64,000 nt of DNA from Clostridia bacterium (GTDB lineage: Bacteria; Bacillota; Clostridia; TANB77; CAG-508), in contig JAFWHH010000017.1 of assembly GCA_017512025.1 (NCBI GenBank), forward strand, positions 27,704 to 91,703, given 5' to 3'. The notes under the pieces were generated by a model. That model did not search any database and was not told where the DNA came from. It saw only the letters and a program-made list of their open reading frames with translations. The position numbers and the translations under genes were made by a program. Below, piece by piece: positions 7,159-15,107 of this stretch (positions are counted from its first letter, which is position 1; each line of letters starts with the position of its first letter).

Positions 7159-8298
7159 TTATTTATTATTATCATTAAGTATTGTCTCACAAATATCTCT
7201 TGTTGCATCAATATGTGCTATTTTTGATGCACAAGTCTTCATTTTATCAAGGGCATCCGGAGACTCTAATAAATTATGTATCACTATATCGACATCATCA
7301 TTGGGTCTAAGCCATATTGCAGCTCCTGCCTGTTCAATGAATTCTGCATTTGCTTCTTCTTGTCCTGGTATTGGGTTTATTATTAACATTGGAAGTTGAG
7401 ATGCTAAACTTTCTGATGAAGTTAGTCCTCCTGGTTTAGTAACAACTAAACAAGAAATACTCATTGCCTCAGGTACATTAGTAATAAAGTCATATATCTT
7501 AAGCTCTGGAGGATTTCCAAGTTCTTCATATATTTCAACAAATGCGTCATGCATTCTTTTATTTCTTCCAGATATTGCAATTATTTGGTATTCATCTAGA
7601 TGTTTGGCAAGGGCCTTTAAAATTGCAACTGTACGACTTTTCCCAAGTCCAAACTCTCCACCACCAAAGAATAGTATTGTTTTCTTATCTGGTTTAAGAC
7701 CAAATTCCTCATATATTTTTTGTCTATCGAATGATTCATTAAACTTTTCTGATAATGGAATACCAGTTGCAAATACTTTATGTTTGCTGATTCCAAAACT
7801 ATTAATTAGTGTTTCTCTCATATTTTCGTTTGAAACGAAGAAAAAATCACCATATTTACATCCAACTAGCCATTGGTCATGCGGAGCAAAGTCAGTTAGA
7901 ATTGTTGCAAGTTTGCAATTAACCTTGTTCTTTTTCTTTAGATAACTAATCATTTGAGTTGAAAACATATGTGTTGAAATAATTATGTCTGGAGAATATT
8001 CTTCAACTAAATGATATAACTTTCTTGCCATAAATTTGTTAGATCCATTACTTATCTTTGATAAGATACCTTTTTCAGAATTGTGGTAAACTTTCTTCCA
8101 TAATCTTGGTGTTGCAGAAGTAATCTTTTTGTATGTGCCAGTACTGATTTTATTTAGTGCTCTATTTATGTATTCCATACAATCTACCATATTTGTTTCC
8201 GTGTCTTCGTAATGATTATCTATATAATTTTTAATTGCATTAGCAGCAGAGCTATGCCCACCACCATATTTTGCATATAATATTAAAATTTTTCTCAT
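7159..8298 (-). CDS. MGDG synthase/UgtP-type glycosyltransferase (GT28)
   Basis: The 379-residue protein has the MGDG-synthase N-domain signature LYAKYGGGHSSAANAI (about residues 7-22) and the GT28 C-domain donor-binding motif VVTKPGGLTSSESLA (about 284-298) with the loop PIPGQEEANAEF. In Firmicutes such enzymes add glucose or galactose to diacylglycerol on the inner membrane face, making glycolipids and the lipoteichoic acid anchor; MurG is the other GT28 branch, but the N-domain is of the lipid type. Substrate sugar is not clear. It is divergent from ypeB. Confidence 0.85.
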   Translation of the reverse strand: MRKILILYAKYGGGHSSAANAIKNYIDNHYEDTETNMVDCMEYINRALNKISTGTYKKITSATPRLWKKVYHNSEKGILSKISNGSNKFMARKLYHLVEEYSPDIIISTHMFSTQMISYLKKKNKVNCKLATILTDFAPHDQWLVGCKYGDFFFVSNENMRETLINSFGISKHKVFATGIPLSEKFNESFDRQKIYEEFGLKPDKKTILFFGGGEFGLGKSRTVAILKALAKHLDEYQIIAISGRNKRMHDAFVEIYEELGNPPELKIYDFITNVPEAMSISCLVVTKPGGLTSSESLASQLPMLIINPIPGQEEANAEFIEQAGAAIWLRPNDDVDIVIHNLLESPDALDKMKTCASKIAHIDATRDICETILNDNNK

Positions 8299-8330
8299 AT
8301 TTTTTTACCTTCCGTAAATAATATATAAAG

Positions 8331-8359
8331 ATTTTAACACAATTTAAAAAAAACAACAA
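8331..8359 (-). promoter_or_regulatory. Probable promoter of the glycosyltransferase gene
   Basis: On the minus strand TTGTTG (plus-strand 8354-8359), 17-base spacer and TAAAAT (plus-strand 8331-8336) precede the ATG at 8298. The region is T-rich, so confidence is moderate. Confidence 0.5.
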
Positions 8360-8392
8360 GTAATTTTATTGTGTTTTAAAGGGGTTGATATT

Positions 8393-9736
8393 GTGAAAAA
8401 GATTAATATAAAAATAAAAAAATATAGTTCATACATTTTGGTTGGTATGATGCTGATATCAATTATTACACTGTTTATTCTGCTATTTAAAGAAAAAAAG
8501 TCTTATGGAATAGAGCTTGAAAATAAATATAATATGGCATTTTATCAACTTGTAGATAATGTTCAAGATATTGAAGTATACCTATCAAAAGCAATGATAT
8601 CAAACTCTCCAAAGAGCGGTACTGAAACATTAACTTATGTATGGAGAGAAGCTAACCTGGCAGAATCATATCTATCCATGCTTCCAATAAGCAGCTCTGA
8701 GATTGAAAATACCTCTAAATTCCTAAATCAGGTAAGTGACTATTGTTATTCGCTATCAAGGAAAACAATGAAAGGAGAGATGCTTACCCAAGAAGATTTA
8801 GATAATATAGAAAGGCTGCATGATTATAGCAGCAAGCTGAAAGAGACATTAAATGAATTAGCTCTTGATATTAATTTAGGAAAGGTATCGTGGGGTGATT
8901 TTTCAAATGGAGATATGAAAGATATTTCAAATAATAGTTTTACAGTTATTGAGGAAAATTTGCATGAATATGCAGGGCTTATATATGATGGAGCGTTCTC
9001 TGAACACATGACAAATCCAGAGCATAAAGGATTGATAGGAGAAGATATTGATGAACAAACGGCTAAAAATATTGTATTAACTACCATTGAATCGAAAGAT
9101 GTAAAAAGTATTAACTATAGTGGATTAACGGAAAGTGCAAATATTGAATCATATGACTACACTGTGGAACGAAATGATGGCAGCTTATGGTGGATATCTG
9201 TAACTAAGAAGGGAGGACACATACTATATGTAAATTCAAACAGAGATGTTAAAGATGAAAAAATAAATGATGACGAAGCAGACAAAAATGCAAAAGAATT
9301 CATGGAAAAAAATGGATACTCAAATATGAAAAAAACATATTATTCTAAAAATGGTGGTATAGAAACAATTAATTATGCGTATGAACAAGATGGAGTTGTA
9401 ATATATCCGGATTTAATTAAGGTAAAAGTAGCTCTAGATAATGGGGAAATACTAGGAATAGAGACAACAGGATATTTAAATTCACATACCATAAGAGATA
9501 TTCCTGAAGCAAGGATATCCAAGGATGATGCTATTTCAAAAATAAATAGTAAGCTTGACATTCTTTCAATTGGAATGGCAATAATACCAACTGAATTTCA
9601 GACAGAAATAACATGCTGGGAGATAAAAGGAAAAGTTAATGAAAAAGATTTTCTGGTCTATATAAATTGTGAAACAGGAGATGAAGAAGATATACTAATG
9701 ATTTTAAATTCTTCTGAAGGAACTTTGACTATGTAA
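8393..9736 (+). CDS. ypeB: Spore germination protein YpeB
   Basis: YpeB is made in the forespore and stabilises the cortex-lytic enzyme SleB until germination. The 447-residue protein has an N-terminal membrane anchor (about residues 11-33), the helical YpeB N-domain with VDNVQDIEVYLSKAM, then PepSY-type modules (GEDIDEQTAKNIVLTTI and the segment with DGVVIYPDLIKVKVALDNGE). I chose the GTG at 8393, 8 bases after AAAGGGG at 8378-8384. Its usual partner gene sleB is not adjacent. The terminator at 9742 makes it monocistronic. Confidence 0.88.
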   Translation: MKKINIKIKKYSSYILVGMMLISIITLFILLFKEKKSYGIELENKYNMAFYQLVDNVQDIEVYLSKAMISNSPKSGTETLTYVWREANLAESYLSMLPISSSEIENTSKFLNQVSDYCYSLSRKTMKGEMLTQEDLDNIERLHDYSSKLKETLNELALDINLGKVSWGDFSNGDMKDISNNSFTVIEENLHEYAGLIYDGAFSEHMTNPEHKGLIGEDIDEQTAKNIVLTTIESKDVKSINYSGLTESANIESYDYTVERNDGSLWWISVTKKGGHILYVNSNRDVKDEKINDDEADKNAKEFMEKNGYSNMKKTYYSKNGGIETINYAYEQDGVVIYPDLIKVKVALDNGEILGIETTGYLNSHTIRDIPEARISKDDAISKINSKLDILSIGMAIIPTEFQTEITCWEIKGKVNEKDFLVYINCETGDEEDILMILNSSEGTLTM

Positions 9737-9741
9737 AAATG

Positions 9742-9785
9742 GGCTTAAGTATTGAAAATACTGAGATACTTAAGCCTATATTTTT
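9742..9785 (+). terminator. Terminator of ypeB
   Basis: GGCTTAAGTAT at 9742-9752 pairs with ATACTTAAGCC at 9766-9776, followed by TATATTTTT. Confidence 0.85.
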
Positions 9786-9844
9786 GTGCAAAAAAACAAA
9801 GAAAAATATTATAGCATAACTGTATGAAAAAAAGCAATTTTTCA

Positions 9845-9873
9845 TTGAAATGAAAAATATTTAGTGCTATAAT
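9845..9873 (+). promoter_or_regulatory. Promoter of the dnaJ-like gene
   Basis: TTGAAA at 9845-9850, 17-base spacer, TATAAT at 9868-9873, 36 bases before the start codon. Confidence 0.8.
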
Positions 9874-9908
9874 TTGTGCAGATGAATTATTAGGAGGACG
9901 TCAAACAG

Positions 9909-10802
9909 ATGATTTTTAAGAATTACTACAAACTGTTGGATTTACCTAAAAACGTAAAATCAACACAAGACGAGATAAAAACGGCATATAGAGTACAAGC
10001 GAAAAAGTTTCATCCAGATGTAAACATTAAGAATAAAGCAGCTGAAGAGCGTTTTAAGGATATTTCAGAAGCATATAGAATACTTTCTGATCCAATCCAA
10101 AAGAAGAAATATGACAGATCATGGAATAATTATGTAGGCAAAAGAATGCATAGAGAAATGGCATCTCAAAGAGAGGTTAGAGCCAATGATATTGTTAATA
10201 TGTTCTTTGGCAAAAACATTGCAACTAAAGTTGTAGAAGATAAGACTCCTCTAAAGGGAGAAAATATAGAAACAACAATAGAATTATCTGTTAAAGAAGC
10301 TTTTGATGGTACTGAAAAAAAGATTTGCTTAGCATCGGCAGATGGCAAAAAGAAAAATATTCTACTTAAAATTCCTGCTGGAATAAAGAACGGCAAGAAG
10401 ATGAGAATTGCAGGAAAAGGTAAGAAGGGCATAAATGGTGGAAATGACGGAGACCTAATAATTGGAGTAAAGATTGTTGATAGTGGAATATACAAGATGG
10501 TTGGAGATGATATAAACGTTAAGTTATATCTAACACCATGGGATGCTGCACTAGGATCAAAAGTTGCTGTTGATGGAATTGATGGGCAACTATCAATCAT
10601 AGTTCCAAAGGGAACACAAAATGGAGATAAGCTTTCAATTCCAAATAAGGGGTATTATAAAAACAGCAAGGAAAGAGGAAATTTAGTAGTGAGTGCGGAA
10701 ATACTAATTCCGAAGAAGCTTTCTGATGAAGAAAAAAGATTATTTACAGAACTAAAGAAGAAATCTAGCTTTAATACAAAAAATATAGTAAACATAAAAT
10801 AA
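9909..10802 (+). CDS. DnaJ-family co-chaperone, CbpA-like
   Basis: The 297-residue protein has a J domain (residues 4-70) with the DnaK-activating tripeptide HPD at 35-37, a short linker with no Gly/Phe-rich stretch, and two C-terminal substrate-binding beta domains (about 118-275; motifs PAGIKNGKKMRIAGKGKKG and PKGTQNGDKLSIPNKGY). The cysteine-rich zinc domain of canonical DnaJ is absent, which makes it a type II J protein of the CbpA kind. The start follows GGAGGACG. It is a single gene without dnaK or grpE beside it. Confidence 0.9.
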   Translation: MIFKNYYKLLDLPKNVKSTQDEIKTAYRVQAKKFHPDVNIKNKAAEERFKDISEAYRILSDPIQKKKYDRSWNNYVGKRMHREMASQREVRANDIVNMFFGKNIATKVVEDKTPLKGENIETTIELSVKEAFDGTEKKICLASADGKKKNILLKIPAGIKNGKKMRIAGKGKKGINGGNDGDLIIGVKIVDSGIYKMVGDDINVKLYLTPWDAALGSKVAVDGIDGQLSIIVPKGTQNGDKLSIPNKGYYKNSKERGNLVVSAEILIPKKLSDEEKRLFTELKKKSSFNTKNIVNIK

Positions 10803-10805
10803 TAG

Positions 10806-10835
10806 TTGACAATAATGAAAAATCAGTGATATAAT
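10806..10835 (+). promoter_or_regulatory. Promoter of the VirD4 unit
   Basis: TTGACA at 10806-10811, 18-base spacer, TATAAT at 10830-10835. It drives the three-gene unit ending in the coupling protein. Confidence 0.8.
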
Positions 10836-10898
10836 GTCCTTTGTATTAAACGCTAAAGATAAACTATGAGTAGTCATAGGGAAGGGGTGTATTATTGT

Positions 10899-11417
10899 AT
10901 GGAGTATATACAAGGTAAACATTTTAGTATAACTGATCCAAAGAACACAAACACAGTAATTTATGAGATAGTAAAGAATGATCAAGCAAAGGTGAGAAAC
11001 ATTCCTAAATACTCAATGGAGAGGTTAGATACTATTGAAGAATTAAGAAATGAAGGAACAAAGAGAACATATTTCGTTGATCTTCCTAAGAAATCTGGAA
11101 ATCAACTTTTATTCTTAACCTTTGGAGACGGAAAAGTTACCGTTAACCAAGGTGTATTAAAAGATGACGAAATTAAATTTGTTAGAAAACCAGTTCCTAT
11201 GAAGTTTGATACAATTTATAAGGAATCAAGTAATGAATATTACCAAGAATACAACTATACACCAAATACAAAAAGGCAAATTTCTATTGTTGACCCAGAT
11301 AATGGTGAAGAAATTAAACCTATTTTATATTATGATAATAAGACAAACGAAGTTAAAGGAAAGTGTAAGTTAAAACCAAATAAGACTTATTTAGCATTCC
11401 AATTAAGATTATCATAG
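10899..11417 (+). CDS. Hypothetical protein, first gene of the VirD4 unit
   Basis: I recognise no family. The protein has 172 residues with no signal peptide or membrane span, so it is probably cytosolic, mixed alpha/beta, rich in Lys and Asn. It falls into two similar-sized halves: an N-terminal part with FSITDPKNTNTVIYEI and a C-terminal part with ISIVDPDNGEEIKPILYY. These openings (ITDP and IVDP) resemble each other, so an internal duplication is possible. The ATG at 10899 follows GAAGGGG. Being co-transcribed with VirD4 suggests a role in substrate recruitment, which is inference only. Confidence 0.6.
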   Translation: MEYIQGKHFSITDPKNTNTVIYEIVKNDQAKVRNIPKYSMERLDTIEELRNEGTKRTYFVDLPKKSGNQLLFLTFGDGKVTVNQGVLKDDEIKFVRKPVPMKFDTIYKESSNEYYQEYNYTPNTKRQISIVDPDNGEEIKPILYYDNKTNEVKGKCKLKPNKTYLAFQLRLS

Positions 11418-11436
11418 ATTTTTAGGAGGATATTAT

Positions 11437-11778
11437 ATGGAGGGATCTATAATAGTTGGAAAATCTGGATCTAAGGTGATTAATTTAGATACAGTACAAT
11501 GTGGAGTAGCAAAGGATAAGAACAACGTATTAAGCTTCTTTGCTAGAGCCGTTAAGAAAGTAAAAGAAAGAATGGAGAATTCTATTACACCTGAACCAAT
11601 CAAAGTACATAACAATATTGTTACTGAAAAAGATGGTGAAGTTAATAGATTATTAGTCAAGGATAAAAAAGCTAAATCTATATCTAAGTCTAAATTAGAT
11701 AAGGATAAGCTTGGACGTATAAGAGCTAAAATAAATGAAAAATACGGACATACAAAAGATAGCACACCAAATAGATAA
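11437..11778 (+). CDS. Small basic hypothetical protein of the VirD4 unit
   Basis: This 113-residue protein has no recognised family. It starts with MEGSIIVGKSGSKVINLDTV, a short beta-rich element, then a helix with FFARAVKKVKERMEN and a very Lys-rich, probably disordered tail. It lies 19 bases after the previous stop and 28 before the VirD4 start, with an AGGAGG site. A charged accessory factor or a secretion substrate of the adjacent coupling protein is conceivable; neither can be shown. Confidence 0.6.
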   Translation: MEGSIIVGKSGSKVINLDTVQCGVAKDKNNVLSFFARAVKKVKERMENSITPEPIKVHNNIVTEKDGEVNRLLVKDKKAKSISKSKLDKDKLGRIRAKINEKYGHTKDSTPNR

Positions 11779-11806
11779 TCTATTAAACAAATGAGAAGGT
11801 GAAAAA

Positions 11807-12277
11807 ATGGGAAAAATTTTAACGGAGAAAAGAAAGAAAGAAATATTGATTTATGTAATACTATGGCTTATTTTTGCCATAGTATTAGTTGTGCCTATGG
11901 CTGTTGCAAGTGTTGATTCTACAACACCAGGGGGACAGTTCAATACAAATAGCTTTTTATCAATTGCACTTGATTATGTTCTTAGCATCGAAGTAAGAGT
12001 AAAAGCATTCCAAGAAAGATATATAGCAAATACTGGAACAGCAATGAAATACTATACTGTATTTTATTTCTTAATTGTCTTTATCTTAATGCTTAAGAAG
12101 GGAAAAGGCGAGTACAATGATATTGAACATGGTTCAAGTGATTGGGCAACAGGAGGAGAGCAATATAAGGTATTAAGCAGAAAAGATGGTATTATTCTTG
12201 CAGAAAAGAATTACTTACCAGTTGATAAAAAAGGAAACGTAAACGTATTAATCGTTGGACGGATCTGGATCTGGTAA
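11807..12277 (+). CDS. virD4: VirD4/TraG coupling protein, N-terminal part (0 frame, before a +1 shift)
   Basis: This is the first part of a T4SS coupling protein, the inner-membrane ATPase that receives substrates. It has two membrane spans (about residues 12-33 and 82-98) and the cytosolic entry HGSSDWATGGEQYKVL, similar to the HGSAR-W segment of VirD4/TraG proteins. The frame runs into VLIVGR and a stop after CGG at 12260-12262. Skipping the C at 12260 gives VGGSGSGKS, a perfect Walker A, continuing in the next frame. So the 0-frame product of 156 residues is either a pausing or decoy product or an error; the real protein would span 11807-13895, about 695 residues. Ribosome site GAGAAGGTG precedes the ATG. 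Confidence 0.8.
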   Translation: MGKILTEKRKKEILIYVILWLIFAIVLVVPMAVASVDSTTPGGQFNTNSFLSIALDYVLSIEVRVKAFQERYIANTGTAMKYYTVFYFLIVFILMLKKGKGEYNDIEHGSSDWATGGEQYKVLSRKDGIILAEKNYLPVDKKGNVNVLIVGRIWIW

Positions 12278-13895
12278 ATCAGCTTCATACTCAAAACCAA
12301 ATGCATACCAAAAGCTTGGTTCATACGTATTTACTGATCCAAAAGGTGAGTTATACGATGATACAGCTGGATATCTACAAAGAAATGGTTACGATATTAA
12401 AGCCCTTAATTTAGTTAATCCAGCAAATAGTGATGGATACAACCCACTTGCTCATATCAAGAGCGATCTTGATGTTGACGTTATCGCAAATACAATTATT
12501 AAAGGACAATCTAAAGCAAGTACTGCAGACCCATTCTGGGATGATACTGCAGAGATGTTACTTAAAGCTTTAATATTCTATCTAATTGCTACTAGACCAC
12601 CAGAAGAGCAAAACTTAGCAAGCTGTGCCGAGATGGTCAGAGCAGCTGCAGCAGATAGTAACGGAAGTAACTTGTTAAAAGATATGATGAGTGTTTTACC
12701 ACTTAATCACCCTGCTAGAACATATTATAAGAACGTTGAAGTTGCATCTGAAAAGACATTTAGCTCTATCTTAGTATCAGTTCAAGCTAAGCTTGGTAAA
12801 TTCGATTCAAAAGATATTGCTGAAGTTACATCAACAGATACAATAAACTTTGAAGATATTGGAAACAAGAAAACATCTGTATATGTTATTTCTTCTGATG
12901 TACATACAGCATATGATTTCTTACTAACAATTTTCTTCTCACAAATGATTCAACAACTATATGACTTAGCTGATAAATCACCAGGAGGAAAATTAAAGGT
13001 TCCAACATATTTCATACTAGATGAGTTCGCAAACATTGGTCAAATTCCTGATTTTGATAAAAAGATTTCAACATCAAGAAGTAGAAGAATATCATTCAGT
13101 GTTATCCTTCAAAATTTAGACCAATTGGAAGCTATATATGAAAAATCATATGAAACAATCATGGGTAACTGTGATACTCACGTATTCTTAGGAAGTAACT
13201 CAACAAAAACTGTTGAATATTTCTCTAAAGCATTAGGTGAAAAGACAATTTCAAGAGAAAGCAGATCTATAAACAGAGATAAACAAAAACATAAAACAGG
13301 ATTTACAGATTCTGATCAAATAATGGCGAGAGCCCTTATGACACCGGACGAATTAAGAAGAATGAGTATGGATTATGCTATTATCTATGAAAAAGGTTTA
13401 AAGCCTATCAAAGCAAAGAAGTTCTTCTATTTCAAATCTAACATGATAAAAGAATTTGAAAAGTTCCAATTAGATCATAACCAATATAATGGTGGAGAAA
13501 GAGGAGCATGGAGAAGATTTAATCCATATAATCCAGATCAAGGAACATCTGAAGAGCCACAAAAAGATTTAAAGATTGATTCATTAGATGATTTATTTGA
13601 TGATGATACAGAGACAAAAGAGCCAAAGAATAACAATGATATTGAAGGAAATAACATTCCAGAAAATAACAATTCTGTAGATTTAGCAGCATTTGATGAT
13701 TTATTATCAGATGATAATGAACCACCAAAGAGCAGCAAAAAACAAAAAGCAATGACTGATTCAGAGCTTGATGAATTATTTGCTGATGATTATGCTGATA
13801 ATGCGACTCCAAGTGATAGCGAAATCTTAGATATCCAAAAAGAACTTGAAGCAAAATTTGATGAGTTATTTGGTTCTTCAAATAATAATGATTAA
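12255..13895 (+). CDS. virD4: VirD4/TraG coupling protein, ATPase part (+1 frame)
   Basis: This frame holds the rest of the coupling protein: Walker A (GGSGSGKS, beginning at the shift point), FTDPKGELYDDTAGYL, the conserved region NPLAHIKSDLDVDVIANTII, Walker B in YFILDEFANIG, and the motif SFSVILQNLDQLEAIY. The C-terminal 120 residues are acidic repeats of the form DLDDLFDDD and AAFDDLLSDDNE, probably a disordered substrate- or partner-binding tail. A TTG at 12255 lies inside the overlap but has no ribosome site, so independent initiation is unlikely and the part is best read as the second segment of a frameshifted gene. A terminator follows at 13901. Confidence 0.88.
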   Translation: MDGSGSGKSASYSKPNAYQKLGSYVFTDPKGELYDDTAGYLQRNGYDIKALNLVNPANSDGYNPLAHIKSDLDVDVIANTIIKGQSKASTADPFWDDTAEMLLKALIFYLIATRPPEEQNLASCAEMVRAAAADSNGSNLLKDMMSVLPLNHPARTYYKNVEVASEKTFSSILVSVQAKLGKFDSKDIAEVTSTDTINFEDIGNKKTSVYVISSDVHTAYDFLLTIFFSQMIQQLYDLADKSPGGKLKVPTYFILDEFANIGQIPDFDKKISTSRSRRISFSVILQNLDQLEAIYEKSYETIMGNCDTHVFLGSNSTKTVEYFSKALGEKTISRESRSINRDKQKHKTGFTDSDQIMARALMTPDELRRMSMDYAIIYEKGLKPIKAKKFFYFKSNMIKEFEKFQLDHNQYNGGERGAWRRFNPYNPDQGTSEEPQKDLKIDSLDDLFDDDTETKEPKNNNDIEGNNIPENNNSVDLAAFDDLLSDDNEPPKSSKKQKAMTDSELDELFADDYADNATPSDSEILDIQKELEAKFDELFGSSNNND

Positions 13896-13900
13896 AACGA

Positions 13901-13930
13901 AAAGAAAGGAATTATCCTTTCTTTTTTTTT
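13901..13930 (+). terminator. Terminator of the VirD4 unit
   Basis: AAAGAAAGGA pairs with TCCTTTCTTT around ATTA and is followed by a run of T. Confidence 0.88.
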
Positions 13931-13935
13931 ACGAT

Positions 13936-13983
13936 AATATTGTAAGTTAAATATTGTTATAATAAAATATTGTTAAAATATAA
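13936..13983 (+). promoter_or_regulatory. AT-rich repeat region, probable promoter of the toxin module
   Basis: The block contains three near-copies of ATATTGTTA(A/T)AATA in tandem. TTGTAA with a 17-base spacer to TAAAAT, or a shifted TTGTTA/AATATA pair, could act as promoter. The repeats may be binding sites for a regulator. No gene lies between here and 14031. Confidence 0.4.
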
Positions 13984-14030
13984 CGGTTTTACGAACGAGC
14001 AAATGATTAATGATTTGGAGGAAAGATACT

Positions 14031-14351
14031 ATGGATAATAAAAAAATGGTTAAGGCAACAAAAAAAACAGTTATCAAGGGGAAATACTTACCAGTAGGAA
14101 CAGTTGTGTTATTGGAAAATGGTAAGAAAAAGTTAATGATAACCGGTTTTGCTGTAATTAATCCGAAAGAAGAGAAGAAAGTATGGGATTATTGTGGGTG
14201 TTTATATCCTGAAGGAATAGTTAAGGCTAATGAAATATTTTTATTTGATCATAAGCAAATAAAGAAAGTGTATCATCTTGGGCTAAAAGATGATAAAGAA
14301 GAAAAACAATTCAAGATGTATCTAAAGAAGCAATTACAAGAAAAAAAATAA
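14031..14351 (+). CDS. DUF4176-like protein
   Basis: The protein (106 residues) has the pattern KYLPVGTVVLLENGKKKLMI, then VWDYCGCLYPEGI and LFDHKQIKKVYHLG, which I recognise as DUF4176, a small cytosolic family found beside secreted polymorphic toxins and WXG100/LXG-type loci in Firmicutes. Its biochemical role is not established; a chaperone or targeting factor is usually supposed. The ATG at 14031 follows GGAGGAAAG. A paralogue lies at 14746. Confidence 0.75.
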   Translation: MDNKKMVKATKKTVIKGKYLPVGTVVLLENGKKKLMITGFAVINPKEEKKVWDYCGCLYPEGIVKANEIFLFDHKQIKKVYHLGLKDDKEEKQFKMYLKKQLQEKK

Positions 14352-14378
14352 TAATTTTAAATTGAAAGGAACATATGT

Positions 14379-14729
14379 ATGTCTGAATTTGATGTATCTA
14401 ATGAAGCAAACGCACTGTATAGACAAGTTAAAAATTTAAACAAAGAAAGTCAGCAATACACGGAACTATATAATAAACTAAAGAATGAAGTGTACAATGG
14501 AACACTAAAGGATTTGAAGCAATTGACAGAGAAGATATTGAATAATGTGTCAAGTAACTATACTGGTCAAAACAAGAAAATATTCGAACTTGCTGGTCAA
14601 TTCAACGGAAATGCACAAACTATGTACCAAACACTATATACTCTTCTTAACAAAATTTACGATAAAATTGAAGAGTTGAATGGTGATGTAAAAAAGCTTA
14701 ATAAACAAATTGAAGACCTAAAAGAATGA
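14379..14729 (+). CDS. Small helical secretion-partner-like protein (WXG100-like size)
   Basis: The 116-residue protein is almost entirely alpha-helical and contains no cysteine. It has two predicted amphipathic helices joined near the middle (VSSNYTGQNKKIFELAGQFN) and a C-terminal coiled coil (KIYDKIEELNGDVKKLNKQI). There is no WXG motif. Size, helical hairpin and position between two DUF4176 genes and before the toxin-like gene resemble the small partner proteins that bind the N-terminal helices of LXG-type toxins. This function is inferred from context. Confidence 0.6.
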   Translation: MSEFDVSNEANALYRQVKNLNKESQQYTELYNKLKNEVYNGTLKDLKQLTEKILNNVSSNYTGQNKKIFELAGQFNGNAQTMYQTLYTLLNKIYDKIEELNGDVKKLNKQIEDLKE

Positions 14730-14745
14730 AAGGAATGGATAAATT

Positions 14746-15087
14746 ATGGAGAGAAAGAAACAAATGAGTAGTATCAAAAAAGAGAATACTAAAACAAGTA
14801 ATCCAGTAGCAAGAAAAAAGTATTTACCAATAGGCACAGTAGTTAGATTAAAAAGTGCGAAGAAAAGACTTTTTATAACTGGTTTCTGTGTAACCGGAAA
14901 TAGTAATAAAAATAAAATATGGGATTATTGCGGATATATATATCCGGAAGGAAACATCAGAACTGATATTTTATGTATGTTCGATCATTCACAAATTGAA
15001 AAAATTTATCATCTAGGTTATGAAAACGAGGAAGAAAAAGTATTTAAACATCAGTTAAAAGAATACAAAAAGCGTAATAAAGCATAA
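14746..15087 (+). CDS. Second DUF4176-like protein
   Basis: This 113-residue protein is a paralogue of the gene at 14031: KYLPIGTVVRLKSAKKRLFI, then IWDYCGYIYPEGNI and MFDHSQIEKIYHLGYENEEE. It has an extra 15-residue basic N-terminus. Two DUF4176 proteins around a small helical protein suggest a chaperone set for the toxin-like gene that follows after 20 bases. An internal ATG six codons on is an alternative start; the first has AAAGGA upstream. Confidence 0.75.
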   Translation: MERKKQMSSIKKENTKTSNPVARKKYLPIGTVVRLKSAKKRLFITGFCVTGNSNKNKIWDYCGYIYPEGNIRTDILCMFDHSQIEKIYHLGYENEEEKVFKHQLKEYKKRNKA

Positions 15088-15107
15088 ATATAATAGGAGA
15101 TAACATT

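Noticed and set aside
11807..13895. VirD4 as a decaying pseudogene
   Set aside because: Apart from the single +1 point both parts are intact with all motifs, and the break coincides with CGG as in the toxin-like gene.
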